DNA of 64,000 nucleotides, taken from NCBI RefSeq assembly GCF_003254295.1, contig NZ_QKZO01000010.1, forward strand, positions 78,701 to 142,700, written 5' to 3'. The notes below the pieces were generated by a model. The model did no database searches. It was not told where the DNA came from and saw nothing but the letters and a program-made list of their open reading frames with translations. Origin of the DNA: Rhodobacter capsulatus (GTDB taxonomy: Bacteria; Pseudomonadota; Alphaproteobacteria; Rhodobacterales; Rhodobacteraceae). Made by a program: the position numbers and the translations under genes. The first letter of the stretch is position 1. Each line of letters begins with the position of its first letter. Of the stretch, positions 36,116 to 44,690 are shown piece after piece.

Positions 36116-36538
36116 ATGGCCATCGAACGCACGCTTTCGATCATCAAACCCGATGCGACCCGCCGCAACCTCACCGGCAAGATCAATGCCAAATTCGAGG
36201 AAGCGGGCCTGCGCATCGTCGCGCAAAAGCGCCTCAAGCTGAGCCTGGAACAGGCCGGCAAATTCTACGAAGTGCACAAGGAACGCCCCTTCTATGGCGA
36301 GCTGTGCGAATTCATGGCGTCCGAGCCGGTCGTCGTGCAAGTGCTCGAAGGTGAAGGCGCGATCGCAAAGAACCGCGAAGTGATGGGCGCCACCAACCCG
36401 GCGAATGCCGCCGATGGCACCATTCGCAAGGAATTCGCCCTCTCGGTCGGCGAAAACTCGGTCCATGGCTCGGACGCGCCGGAAACCGCCGCGGCGGAAA
36501 TCGCCTATTTCTTCTCGGGTCTCGAACTGGTCGGCTGA
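36116..36538 (+). CDS. ndk: Nucleoside diphosphate kinase
   Basis: A 140-residue Ndk, passing phosphate from ATP to nucleoside diphosphates via a phospho-His. The active-site block is present as [21 protein letters not shown] (catalytic His in NSVHGSD). The N-terminus [23 protein letters not shown] and [18 protein letters not shown] are typical. It is divergent from the ABC-F gene with about 190 bases between. Within that region I see no recognisable operator. Length is normal for a bacterial tetrameric Ndk. Confidence 0.97.
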   Translation: MAIERTLSIIKPDATRRNLTGKINAKFEEAGLRIVAQKRLKLSLEQAGKFYEVHKERPFYGELCEFMASEPVVVQVLEGEGAIAKNREVMGATNPANAADGTIRKEFALSVGENSVHGSDAPETAAAEIAYFFSGLELVG

Positions 36539-36561
36539 GTGCCCGGCTTTCGGGTCTGCGG

Positions 36562-36924
36562 CTAACGCCGCAGGCCGACGCCAATTTCGTCAAGGGCCGC
36601 CTCGATCCCGGGGTGGCCCTTTTCGTTGCCTTGGGTCCGGGCCTTCATCGCATCGAAGCTGACGCGCAGCGCGTCCTTTTCGGCGCCGCGGCAATCGTTC
36701 CAGGGGCGGCCCTGCAGCGCCATCACCAAAGCATAATAGCCGATGAAATGCGGTGGGTTGCCCGCCCGAAGCCAGGCTTCATAGGCGGCCTCGGCGCCCA
36801 TGGCGCGCAGCGCCTCGGCGCTGGCGATGCCCGCCCGCAGGAAGCCTTCGGCGGTGGCGGGGCCGATGCCGGGAATCTCGGTCAGCGGAGAATTTCGGGG
36901 GAGAGAGAGAGGGGGGGACTGCAT
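36562..36924 (-). CDS. TfoX C-terminal domain protein
   Basis: A 120-residue protein made of only the TfoX/Sxy C-terminal (helix-hairpin-helix-like) domain. LTEIPGIGPATAEGFLRAGIASAEALRAMGAEAAYEAWLRAG is spread over residues about 14-54 and PHFIGYYALVMALQGRPWNDC follows. Full TfoX proteins have an extra N-terminal domain and promote competence genes in gammaproteobacteria; single-domain forms are common in alphaproteobacteria and their function is not known. The proline/serine N-terminus is encoded by a purine-rich GAGAGAGAGAG tract. It converges on ndk with only 23 bases between the stops. Confidence 0.82.
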   Translation of the reverse strand: MQSPPLSLPRNSPLTEIPGIGPATAEGFLRAGIASAEALRAMGAEAAYEAWLRAGNPPHFIGYYALVMALQGRPWNDCRGAEKDALRVSFDAMKARTQGNEKGHPGIEAALDEIGVGLRR

Positions 36925-37032
36925 GGGACGCTCCGGATCAGAAGAACTCTCTCCGATCAGGAACCGCCCCGCAAGTCTCGCACGCCCGCGGGCGGCGCGG
37001 CGGGGCCGGTCATCGGCCCCGGTCCGAGGGCC

Positions 37033-37188
37033 TCAGATCGAGGCCCAGTCGGTAAAGGTCTTGCCAGCCTGCACGGGCTTTTCCGCATGGCCCTGCTGCT
37101 GCGCCGAAGCTTTCGCCTCGGCCTGTTGACGGTGCACGCCTTCCTGCTGATCGGAAGACACCATTCCCATTTGTTGCGTCTGTTGCAT
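37033..37188 (-). CDS. Small Gln-rich hypothetical protein
   Basis: A 51-residue frame from ATG 37188, with GAGG 7 bases upstream. The composition is unusual (MQQTQQMGMVSSDQQEG, then HRQQAEAKASAQQQGH) and it ends in KTFTDWASI. It could also start at 37221 or 37281. No homology is recognised. It lies alone in the 480-base gap between the TfoX-C gene and the Rrf2 regulator. The codon choice of the Gln-rich part is coding-like, but the case rests on little. Confidence 0.35.
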   Translation of the reverse strand: MQQTQQMGMVSSDQQEGVHRQQAEAKASAQQQGHAEKPVQAGKTFTDWASI

Positions 37189-37324
37189 TTCGGGCCTCGC
37201 TTTGTCGCCTTGCCCCGGCATGGAGCGTCTGAATTGCGGCGACACTATGACGCAGCTAAACAGGCCCGCCCGAAAGTTCAACTCACGATGAAAGGAGCGT
37301 TAGCGTTACCCGAAAAGGCCGGGC

Positions 37325-37366
37325 GGAAAATGGCCGACCCCGCGCGCCGAAACGCCGCGGGGCCGT
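37325..37366 (-). terminator. Probable terminator of the Rrf2-family regulator
   Basis: CCCCGCG (37338-37344) pairs with CGCGGGG (37356-37362), extended by flanking GGCCG/CGGCC bases. On the minus strand ATTTTCC follows. It lies about 45 bases past the regulator stop. Confidence 0.45.
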
Positions 37367-37406
37367 CAGAATCCCGTTGATTTTGAAACATTTCCGTGAG
37401 GAGCGC

Positions 37407-37913
37407 TCAGACCTCAAGATCCGCCGTCAGCGTCGCGCGCGCCCGGGCCCCCGCGCCGCAGATGCCGATGCGCGGCGCCCCGGGCAGGCGCAGCAGATGC
37501 TCCAATGCGGTGTTGTCGCGCACCATGTCGCCAACGGAATGGCTGTCCATCGCGGTGTAAAAGGCCTCGAGCGCCGCCTCGATCGCATCGCGGAAGCGGC
37601 AGGCATCGCACAGCGGGCAGGTGTTGTTCTCGCCGTCCAGACATTCGACGAAGGGCAGCACCGCCTCGAAGGTGCGCAAGACCTCGCCGACGCTGATCTG
37701 GTCCATCGGACGCGCCAGCCGCAACCCCCCCGACCGGCCGCGCTGCGTTTCGATGAAGCCGCGCTGCGCCAGCGTGTTCACCACCTGCGCGAGGTGGTTT
37801 TCCGAGGCGTTGCAGGCCTCGGCGATTTCGTGCTTGCGCACGATCCTGTCGCCGTTCACCGCGCAGAACATCAGGGTGCGCATTGCCAGGTTGGTCCGAG
37901 TCGTCAGTCGCAT
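37407..37913 (-). CDS. nsrR: Rrf2-family transcriptional regulator, NsrR-like
   Basis: A 168-residue Rrf2 protein with an N-terminal winged helix (MRLTTRTNLAMRTLMFCAVN, then NASENHLAQVVNTLAQRGFI). The Fe-S ligand loop ECLDGENNTCPLCDACRF has the three cysteines in the C-x7-C-x5-C spacing common in alphaproteobacterial NsrR, with one extra Cys. NsrR senses nitric oxide through its cluster and represses NO-defence genes. IscR- or RirA-like roles cannot be excluded. The start at 37913 is the only one matching the family; a perfect palindrome 54-65 bases upstream suggests autoregulation. It lies downstream of ccp on the same strand. Confidence 0.78.
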   Translation of the reverse strand: MRLTTRTNLAMRTLMFCAVNGDRIVRKHEIAEACNASENHLAQVVNTLAQRGFIETQRGRSGGLRLARPMDQISVGEVLRTFEAVLPFVECLDGENNTCPLCDACRFRDAIEAALEAFYTAMDSHSVGDMVRDNTALEHLLRLPGAPRIGICGAGARARATLTADLEV

Positions 37914-37948
37914 GCTGGCTCCAGGGGTTGCCGAAAACGGAATAAGGC

Positions 37949-37978
37949 ATGTCACAGATATTGTTTTGACATATGTCA
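37949..37978. promoter_or_regulatory. Candidate operator upstream of the NsrR-like gene
   Basis: TGACATATGTCA (37967-37978) is a perfect 12-bp palindrome. An ATGTCA half-site precedes it (about 37949-37954), forming ATGTCA...TGACAT with about 13 bases between. It sits 54-65 bases upstream of the regulator start, as expected for an autoregulatory operator. Confidence 0.5.
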
Positions 37979-38090
37979 GGATTTCGCGGCGATTGACAGT
38001 GCAACGGTGTCCTTGCGGCAATATGTCTGCAAGGTATTCCTTTTGCAGCAAGTCCTTGCGCGGTCCGCGTCGGCGTGGCGCCAAAAGAAC

Positions 38091-38115
38091 AGGCGCGAGG
38101 AAGATCCCCGCGCCC
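38091..38115 (-). terminator. Possible terminator of ccp
   Basis: GGCGCG (38092-38097) pairs with CGCGCC (38109-38114), with further partial pairing inside. On the minus strand a TTCTTTT stretch follows. It lies 26 bases after the ccp stop. Confidence 0.4.
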
Positions 38116-38140
38116 GTCGTGCCGCAAATTTGCGCAGACC

Positions 38141-39205
38141 TCAGTTCATGTGTTCGGGCCGGGGCGTCTGGGCGCTGCGCACCGGCAGGATCGGATGCAC
38201 CACTTCGGGCTGCTCGCCGGTCAGCGCGCCAAGGAAGGCGGTGATCTGATCGACCTGGGTCTCGTCAAGCTCTGCGCCCAGCTGCGAATTCGCCATCACC
38301 GAAACCGCCTCGCGCAGATCCCAGACCTTGCCGGAGTGGAAATAGGGCGCGGTCAGCGCGATGTTGCGCAGGGGCCCGGCGCGGAAGACATATTCGTCAT
38401 CCGCCGTCGCAGTGACCGCAAAGCGGCCCTTGTCGCCCGCGGGCAGCACCTCGGCGCCGGGTTTTTCCACCACGCCGAAGGGGTAATAGCCGTTGCCGCC
38501 GATGTTGATGCCATTGTGGCAAGCCGCGCAGCCGGTGTCGATGAAGAGCTTGAGCCCGGCCTTTTCATCCGCACTCATCGCGCCGTCGGCCCCCATCAGC
38601 CATTGGTCGAATTTCGAATTCGGCGTGATCAGCGTGGCCTCGAAAGCCTCGATCGCCAGCGCGAAATTGTCGAAGCTGATCGGGGCCTTCTGCCCCGGAA
38701 AGGCCTTGGCGAAGGCCTCGACATAGCCCGGCATCGATTGCACCGTCGCCACCAGATTTTCGGGCGTGTTGTTCATCTCGACGCCCGCCTGCACCGGGCC
38801 CTTGGCCTGCGCCGCCAGATCGGGGGCGCGGCCGTCCCAGAATTGCGCCACGTTGAAGACGGCGTTCAGCGCGGTGGGCGCATTGCGCGGGCCCTTCTGC
38901 CAGCCATGCCCGATCGAGGTTTCCAGCCCGTCCACCCCGCCAAGCCCGACGTTGTGGCAGGACTGACACGAGAACACGCCCGATTTCGACATCCGCGGAT
39001 CAAAGAACAGCATCGCGCCCAGATCGATCTTGTCGCGGGTGACGGTGTTGTTGTCGGCCAGTTGCGGCGCCTGCATCGGGATCACTTCGAACAGGCCCCG
39101 GGCCTCTTCGCGCAGCGCCGTATCCTCGGCTAGGGCGGGCTCGGCAAGGGCGGGGGTGGCAAGCAGCGTGGCCACGGCCAGCAGGCTGATCTGGGTGCGT
39201 TTCAT
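38141..39205 (-). CDS. ccp: Di-haem cytochrome c peroxidase
   Basis: A 354-residue periplasmic peroxidase, reducing H2O2 with electrons from cytochrome c. A Sec signal peptide (MKRTQISLLAVATLLATPALA) is followed by two haem c sites, CQSCH (residues 80-84, low-potential peroxidatic haem) and CAACH (226-230, electron-transferring haem). Conserved GHGWQKGPRNAPTALNAVFN, the tryptophan-containing QFWDGRAPDL and the C-terminal FRAGPLRNIALTAPYFHSG agree with the family. An FNR-type box about 68 bases upstream suggests low-oxygen induction, as in R. capsulatus and Pseudomonas relatives. It is divergent from an agmatinase gene. Confidence 0.95.
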   Translation of the reverse strand: MKRTQISLLAVATLLATPALAEPALAEDTALREEARGLFEVIPMQAPQLADNNTVTRDKIDLGAMLFFDPRMSKSGVFSCQSCHNVGLGGVDGLETSIGHGWQKGPRNAPTALNAVFNVAQFWDGRAPDLAAQAKGPVQAGVEMNNTPENLVATVQSMPGYVEAFAKAFPGQKAPISFDNFALAIEAFEATLITPNSKFDQWLMGADGAMSADEKAGLKLFIDTGCAACHNGINIGGNGYYPFGVVEKPGAEVLPAGDKGRFAVTATADDEYVFRAGPLRNIALTAPYFHSGKVWDLREAVSVMANSQLGAELDETQVDQITAFLGALTGEQPEVVHPILPVRSAQTPRPEHMN

Positions 39206-39266
39206 CGGTGTCCCTCCGGATCTTTTGAATATGGAATACTTCTAAACCGACGGGCGGGTCGGGGTC

Positions 39267-39280
39267 TTGATCTGCGTCAA
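39267..39280. promoter_or_regulatory. FNR/FnrL-type box between ccp and the agmatinase gene
   Basis: TTGAT-CTGC-GTCAA differs from the FNR consensus TTGAT-N4-ATCAA at one position. Its centre is 68 bases upstream of the ccp start and about 94 bases upstream of the divergent agmatinase start. Activation of ccp is the more likely role. Confidence 0.75.
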
Positions 39281-39367
39281 GTTGGAATAAGTCCAGATGT
39301 GGCGGGGTGACGCAGGTTTTGGTTGACACCCCAAGTCTATCAAGGCGCTATGGGATGAAAAGGGGGC

Positions 39368-40351
39368 ATGTCCATGGCACTGGAAGACGCGAAAAATCAG
39401 ATAGATATGGCCTTCACGCGGGAAGATCCGCGCGGTCTTTCCTTCGAGAATGCCTTTGCGGGCGCGACCTCGTTCCTGCGGCGGCGTTACACCAAGGACC
39501 TGACCGGCATCGATCTGGCGGTGACGGGGGTGCCCTTCGATCAGGCGGTGACGCATCGGCCGGGCACCCGTTTCGGGCCGCGGGCTTTGCGCGAGGCCTC
39601 GACGCTGCAGGCGTTTGATCCGCCCTATGGCTGGGGCTATGATCCGTTCAGCGAGCTGGCGATCGCCGATTACGGCGATCTGGCCTTCGATTATGCCCAT
39701 ACGGCCAGCTTCCCCGACCGGGTGAGCGATCACATCGCAGGCATTCTGGCGCAGGGCGCCGGGGTGATCACGCTGGGCGGCGATCACTTCATCACCCTGC
39801 CGATCCTGCGCGCCTTTGCCGCCCATCACGGCCCCGTCGCACTCGTGCATTTCGACGCCCATTCCGACAGCTGGGCCGATGACGACATGAGCCGGATCGA
39901 CCACGGCACCTTCCTTTACAAGGCGCTGAAACTGGGCTTCGTCGCCCCTGAAACCACCGTTTCCGTCGGCATCCGCACCGACAACCCCGACACCTGCGGC
40001 GTGACCATTCTGGACGCGCCCTTCGTGCATCAGGCGGGCGTCGCCGAAACCGTGGCGCGGATCCGCGCGGTGCTGGGCGACCGGCCGACCTATATCAGCT
40101 TCGACATCGATTGCCTCGATCCGGCCTTTGCGCCGGGCACGGGCACGCCGGTCTGGGGCGGCCTTGCCAGCTGGCAGGCGGCGGCGATCCTGCGCGGGCT
40201 GGCCGGGATCAACCTGGTCGGCGGCGATGTCGTCGAGGTCTCGCCGCCCTATGACCCCACCGGCGCCACCGCGATTGCGGGCGCGCATGTCGCCACGGAG
40301 TTGATCGCGCTTTACGGTTTCACACGTCGCAGGGGCGCCAACGCATCGTGA
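39368..40351 (+). CDS. speB: Agmatinase
   Basis: A 327-residue ureohydrolase. The two-manganese site is complete: GGDHF, ALVHFDAHSDSW and YISFDIDCLDPAFAPGTGTP. This set and the N-terminal GVPFDQAVTHRPGTRFGPRALR block are typical of agmatinase, which turns agmatine into putrescine and urea; related guanidino hydrolases (guanidinobutyrase, guanidinopropionase) share these motifs, so the substrate is likely but not certain. ATG 39368 has AAAGGGGGC upstream; an alternative ATG is 2 codons later. A TTGACA at 39323 may be part of its promoter. Confidence 0.85.
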   Translation: MSMALEDAKNQIDMAFTREDPRGLSFENAFAGATSFLRRRYTKDLTGIDLAVTGVPFDQAVTHRPGTRFGPRALREASTLQAFDPPYGWGYDPFSELAIADYGDLAFDYAHTASFPDRVSDHIAGILAQGAGVITLGGDHFITLPILRAFAAHHGPVALVHFDAHSDSWADDDMSRIDHGTFLYKALKLGFVAPETTVSVGIRTDNPDTCGVTILDAPFVHQAGVAETVARIRAVLGDRPTYISFDIDCLDPAFAPGTGTPVWGGLASWQAAAILRGLAGINLVGGDVVEVSPPYDPTGATAIAGAHVATELIALYGFTRRRGANAS

Positions 40352-40438
40352 CGCAGCCCGAGGGGCTTGCACAGTCTCGCCGCTCTGCCTACATCGCGCT
40401 CACCACCTCGCGCCCGACGGCCGCAACACGGAGACATC

Positions 40439-41473
40439 ATGCGCAGCACCTTGCAATATTTCAGCTGGGCATTCGGGTTCACCGCGGTCGGTCTTGCCCT
40501 GGCGATGTGGCTTGGCTTCACCTATGAACACACGACCCACGGGGCGCTGTCGTTCTTCTTCGTCGCCTGCGTGCTGGCGGTGCTGGAAATCTCGCTCTCC
40601 TTCGACAATGCGATCATCAATGCCAACAAGCTCGGGCAGATGACGCCGGAATGGCAGCGCCGCTTCCTGACCTGGGGCATCCTGATCGCGGTTTTCGGCA
40701 TGCGGATCCTGTTTCCGCTGCTCATCGTCGTCGTCGCCGCAGGCATCGGCCCGATCGAGGCGTTGCGCATCGCCGCGACGCAGCCGGCCGAGTACTCGCG
40801 CATCATCGGCGAGGCGCATATGTCGATCGCGGCCTTTGGTGGCGCCTTCCTGATGATGGTGGCGCTGAGCTATTTCGTCGATGAAAGCAAGGAAGTGCAC
40901 TGGTTCGTGGCGCTGGAACGGCGGCTCAGCTCCTGGGCCTCGATCCGCGGCATCGAGGTCGGTTTCCTGCTGGCGATCGTGCTGGCCGTCGCCTGGTGGC
41001 TGCCGGTGAAGACCGAGGGCACCTTCCTTGTCGCCGCCTGCACCGGGCTTCTGACCTTCCTTGCCGTCGAGGGGCTGGGGCAGGTGCTCGACAAGGCCTC
41101 GCTCTCGGGCGATGTCGCCAAGGGCGGGCTGGGCGCTTTCCTTTACCTCGAGGTGCTCGATGCCTCGTTCAGCTTCGATGGCGTGATCGGCGCCTTCGCG
41201 CTGACGCAAAACCTGTTCCTGATCGCCATCGGCCTGGGCATCGGCGCGTTCTACGTGCGCTCGATGACGGTGATGCTGGTCGAACGCCAGGCGCTGAGCG
41301 AGTTCCGCTATCTGGAACACGGGGCGTTCTGGTCGATCCTCGTGCTCTCGGTGGCGATGTTCGCGCAGACGCTGATGCATGTGCCGGAATGGGCGACCGG
41401 GCTTCTGGGCGTCGTCTTCATCGGGCTGAGCCTGATGTCCTCGCTGCGCTGGCGCCGGTCGAACCCGGCCTGA
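40439..41473 (+). CDS. DUF475 / TerC-superfamily integral membrane protein
   Basis: A 344-residue membrane protein with about nine hydrophobic helices. The acidic-residue helix LEISLSFDNAIINANKLGQM is the DUF475/TerC signature, with a second matching block at EVLDASFSFDGVIGAFALTQN. TerC relatives are linked to tellurite resistance and to manganese or other metal homeostasis; DUF475 itself has no settled role. The start is ATG 40439 (MRSTLQYFSWAFGF). The mirrored SFDN / SFDG motifs suggest an internal duplication with antiparallel repeats, as in LysE-like and TerC transporters. Confidence 0.85.
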   Translation: MRSTLQYFSWAFGFTAVGLALAMWLGFTYEHTTHGALSFFFVACVLAVLEISLSFDNAIINANKLGQMTPEWQRRFLTWGILIAVFGMRILFPLLIVVVAAGIGPIEALRIAATQPAEYSRIIGEAHMSIAAFGGAFLMMVALSYFVDESKEVHWFVALERRLSSWASIRGIEVGFLLAIVLAVAWWLPVKTEGTFLVAACTGLLTFLAVEGLGQVLDKASLSGDVAKGGLGAFLYLEVLDASFSFDGVIGAFALTQNLFLIAIGLGIGAFYVRSMTVMLVERQALSEFRYLEHGAFWSILVLSVAMFAQTLMHVPEWATGLLGVVFIGLSLMSSLRWRRSNPA

Positions 41474-41502
41474 CGCCGGGGCCTGCAGCACAGATCCGAC
41501 AA

Positions 41503-41530
41503 AAGGGCCGGTCTGCACCGGCCCTTGGTC
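41503..41530. terminator. Bidirectional terminator between the DUF475 gene and the chemoreceptor gene
   Basis: AAGGGCCGGT (41503-41512) and ACCGGCCCTT (41517-41526) pair perfectly over four bases. It is flanked by TGGTCTTTCTT on one side and (minus strand) TTTTGTC on the other, so it can serve both convergent genes. Confidence 0.75.
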
Positions 41531-41534
41531 TTTC

Positions 41535-43595
41535 TTACGAGGCGCGGCGGAAGCCCTGCGCCCCCGCGCCCTCGCCCCCGGTGCGGAACACCGCGCCCTG
41601 CGCCGACAGATGCCCGGCCTGATCGCGCAGCACCGCCACCGCGGCCGAGCTTTCCTCGAACATCGCGGCGTTTTGCTGCGTCACCTGATCGAGCTGGTTC
41701 ACCGCCGAGGAAATCTCGCCCAGACCCATCGACTGTTCCGCCGCCGAATTGGCGATCGCCTGCACCAGCGTGTCCACCTCGGCGACAAGATGATCGATCT
41801 CGCCCAGCGCCTGACCCGAGGAATTCACCAGATCGACGCCCTGCCGCACCTGCCGGCCCGAGGTTTCGATCAACTCCGCGATCTCGCGCGCGGCTTCCGA
41901 AGACCGCTGCGCCAGCGCCCGCACTTCGGACGCGACAACGGCAAAGCCGCGCCCGGTCTCGCCCGCGCGCGCCGCCTCGACGCCCGCATTCAGCGCCAGA
42001 AGGTTGGTCTGGAAGGCGATGTCGTCGATGACGCTGGTGATGCGCGAAATCTGTTCCGAACTGCGGGCGATGTCGTTCATCGCGGAAATCGTTTCCTGCA
42101 CGACGCGCCGCCCCTCGGTCGAGCGCTGCCGCGCCTTGCCGACCGCGCCCGCCGCATTGCGCGCCCCCGAGGAGGAGCTTTCCACCGAGGAGGCGAGCTG
42201 GTTGATCGCCGCCGCGGTTTCCTCGAGCGAGGCGGCCTGGGTTTCGGTGCGCCGCCCCAGTTCCGCCGAGGCCCCGGACAGGCTTTCGGTCTCGCTCTGG
42301 ATCGATTGCGCGCTGTCGAGGATCGAGCCGACCAGCTCGGCCATCCGGCCGATCGCCTCGTTGTAATGCTGGCGCAGCGCCTCGAATTCGCCGGTCATCG
42401 CCCGGTCGAGCCGGTGGTCAAGCTCGCCCTCGCTCAGCGCCGCGATGGCGCGCTGGAAATCGAGGATCGCCGCCTTGCGTGCGGTGATGTCGGTGGCGAA
42501 TTTCACCACCTTGTAGGGCCTGCCCTCGGCATCGAGGATCGGGTTGTAGCTGGCCTGGATCCAGACTTCTTGCCCGGATTTGCCGATGCGGCGGAACTCG
42601 CCCACCTGCGGCTGTCCGGCGCGCAGATCGGCCCAGAAGCTGCGATAGGCGGGGCTGTCGCGGTCTTCGGCATCCAGGAAGAAGGAATGGTGCTTGCCGA
42701 CCACTTCCGGCAGCGCATATCCGAATGTCCGCAGGAAGATGTCGTTTGCGGTCAGGGCGTTGCCGTTCATGTCGAATTCGATCGTCGCCTGCGAGCGGTT
42801 CAGCGCCGTGATCTGCCCGGCCTGATCGAGCGCCACCTTTTTCGCCTCGGTGACGTCATAGGCGAATTTCACGATCCCGGTCAGCTTGCCTTCCAGCCCG
42901 AACAGCGGGTTGTAGGTGGCACGCAGCCAGATGTCCTTGCCGTCCTTGGCCTGGCGCAGGAACTCGCCCTCGATCAGCTCGCCCGCGCGCAGCCGCGCCC
43001 AGAACTGCGCATAGTCGGGCAGATCGGTTTTGCCCGCGGGCATGAAGAGACTGTGCGGCTTGCCGATCACCTCTGCCGCGGTATAGCCGGTGACGTTCAG
43101 AAAATTCTCGTTCACCTCGGTCACCGTGCCGTCAAGCGTGAACTCGATCACCGCGGCCGAGCGGCAGATGGCTTGCATCATCGCTTCCATCCGCTTGGTT
43201 TGCTGTGTCTTCTCCGTGACATCGGCGGCGAAGTTCACAACATGGGCGACCTTGTCCGCCGCATCCCGGACCGGCACATAGGTGGCCTCGATCCAGATCG
43301 TCTCGCCGGTCTTGCGCTTGCGCGCGGCGGTGATGCGTTGCACCTTTCCCGCCCGCAGCCCCTCCCAGAACGGGCCTTTTCCGACCCGTCCGGCCTCTTC
43401 GGGGGGCATCAGCACCGCGACGGACTTGCCGACAAGTTCCCCCGACGCATAGCCGAGCAGGGTCGAATAGACATTGTTCACATGCCGGATCGTGCCGTCG
43501 ATGTCGATGATGATCACGGCAAGCGCGGTTTCGACGGCACTCCGCTCGGCTTTTTCAAGGATCGACTCGGTGGCGGGCTTCTGGCGGAAGAACAT
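41535..43595 (-). CDS. Soluble methyl-accepting chemotaxis protein with three PAS domains
   Basis: A 686-residue cytoplasmic chemoreceptor with no membrane helix. Three PAS domains occupy about residues 20-128, 145-250 and 267-373, each with a WIEATYVPV-, WLRATYNPL- or [13 protein letters not shown] strand and a PAC-like end ([24 protein letters not shown]). A HAMP-like linker (about 380-430) follows, then the signalling domain with [24 protein letters not shown] and [18 protein letters not shown]. The layout is BdlA/Aer-like, so haem or flavin-based redox or oxygen sensing is plausible. No CheR-binding pentapeptide is seen. The start at 43595 has GGAG upstream. Confidence 0.92.
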   Translation of the reverse strand: MFFRQKPATESILEKAERSAVETALAVIIIDIDGTIRHVNNVYSTLLGYASGELVGKSVAVLMPPEEAGRVGKGPFWEGLRAGKVQRITAARKRKTGETIWIEATYVPVRDAADKVAHVVNFAADVTEKTQQTKRMEAMMQAICRSAAVIEFTLDGTVTEVNENFLNVTGYTAAEVIGKPHSLFMPAGKTDLPDYAQFWARLRAGELIEGEFLRQAKDGKDIWLRATYNPLFGLEGKLTGIVKFAYDVTEAKKVALDQAGQITALNRSQATIEFDMNGNALTANDIFLRTFGYALPEVVGKHHSFFLDAEDRDSPAYRSFWADLRAGQPQVGEFRRIGKSGQEVWIQASYNPILDAEGRPYKVVKFATDITARKAAILDFQRAIAALSEGELDHRLDRAMTGEFEALRQHYNEAIGRMAELVGSILDSAQSIQSETESLSGASAELGRRTETQAASLEETAAAINQLASSVESSSSGARNAAGAVGKARQRSTEGRRVVQETISAMNDIARSSEQISRITSVIDDIAFQTNLLALNAGVEAARAGETGRGFAVVASEVRALAQRSSEAAREIAELIETSGRQVRQGVDLVNSSGQALGEIDHLVAEVDTLVQAIANSAAEQSMGLGEISSAVNQLDQVTQQNAAMFEESSAAVAVLRDQAGHLSAQGAVFRTGGEGAGAQGFRRAS

Positions 43596-43672
43596 GGCGA
43601 CTCCGGTGGCACATTGCGGCGCACCCATCTTAGGCCCCGGGTCTTGCCGTAGCGTTAATCCGCGTCGCAATT

Positions 43673-44680
43673 TTACGCCTTGTCCGCGCCTTTCGCCCAG
43701 CTCTGCATCACCTTGATGTAATTCGCCCGCTCGTAGCCCTCGGGGTCCTCGATCGCGCCATGCGCCAGCATGCCACGCACCGCGCCCAGATGGTTCACCC
43801 CCCGCGCCGCCAGCCAGTCTTCAAGCCCGCGCACCAGCACCTCCATATGCCCCGGCCCGTGTCGCAACAGCGCCGAGGTGCTCATCACCACATCCGCCCC
43901 GGCCAGCAGATAGCGCACCACATCCTCGGCGCTCTCGACCCCGGTCGAGGCCGCCAGCGAGCCGCCCAGCCGCCCCGAAAGCACGCCGATCCACAAAAGC
44001 GGCAGCCGCATCTCGTAGCGGCTCGACAGCTGCAGCGCCGGGGTCACGCTCAGCCCGACCGGGTCGATCTCGGGCTGATAGAAGCGGTTGAACAGCACGA
44101 CCCCCTTCGCCCCCGCCGCAACGATGCGCTTGGACATATGCGCGGGCGCGGAAAAATACGGGCCGATCTTCACCGCCACCGGGATCTTCACCGTGTCGCA
44201 GACCGCGCGCACCACATCAAGCGTGCGCCGCTCCACATCCGAGCCCGAGACATTCGGATCGGTGGGCAGGAAATAGACGTTCAGCTCGATCGCGGCCGCC
44301 CCCGCTTCCTCCATGTCATGCGCGGTGTCGGTCCAGCCGGTGTCGGTGGTGCCGTTGATCGAGGCGATGACCGGCACGCTCAGCGCGGTCGCCGCCCGTT
44401 CGACCAGCCCGAGCGTGTTCGAGCTTTCGAAGGCAAAGGCCGCCTGGGTCGGAAAATAGCTCAAGGCCTCGCCATAGCTTTCGGTGCCATGTTCGACCAG
44501 TTGATCCAGAATGCGCTGCTCGTGCCAGATCTGCTCCTCGAAGACCGAGGGCAGCACCACCGCCCCGGCCCCGCAATCGGCGAGCTGCTTGAGCACATCG
44601 AGCCGCGCGTTCATCGGGCTGGCCGAGGCGACGAGGGGGCTTTGCAGCTCAAGACCCAGATAGCGGGTTTTCAAGTCCAT
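43673..44680 (-). CDS. Dihydroorotate dehydrogenase-like FMN protein
   Basis: A 335-residue TIM-barrel flavoprotein of the dihydroorotate dehydrogenase-like family. [23 protein letters not shown] is the family start, and [24 protein letters not shown] and [20 protein letters not shown] are FMN-site blocks. It is 10 bases downstream of nifJ, so co-transcribed. In many bacteria this gene type is paired with pyruvate:ferredoxin oxidoreductase, which suggests a role in electron transfer with ferredoxin instead of housekeeping pyrimidine synthesis; this is inference from context. GAGGAGCCCGGA precedes the start at 44680. Confidence 0.88.
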   Translation of the reverse strand: MDLKTRYLGLELQSPLVASASPMNARLDVLKQLADCGAGAVVLPSVFEEQIWHEQRILDQLVEHGTESYGEALSYFPTQAAFAFESSNTLGLVERAATALSVPVIASINGTTDTGWTDTAHDMEEAGAAAIELNVYFLPTDPNVSGSDVERRTLDVVRAVCDTVKIPVAVKIGPYFSAPAHMSKRIVAAGAKGVVLFNRFYQPEIDPVGLSVTPALQLSSRYEMRLPLLWIGVLSGRLGGSLAASTGVESAEDVVRYLLAGADVVMSTSALLRHGPGHMEVLVRGLEDWLAARGVNHLGAVRGMLAHGAIEDPEGYERANYIKVMQSWAKGADKA

Positions 44681-44690
44681 TCCGGGCTCC

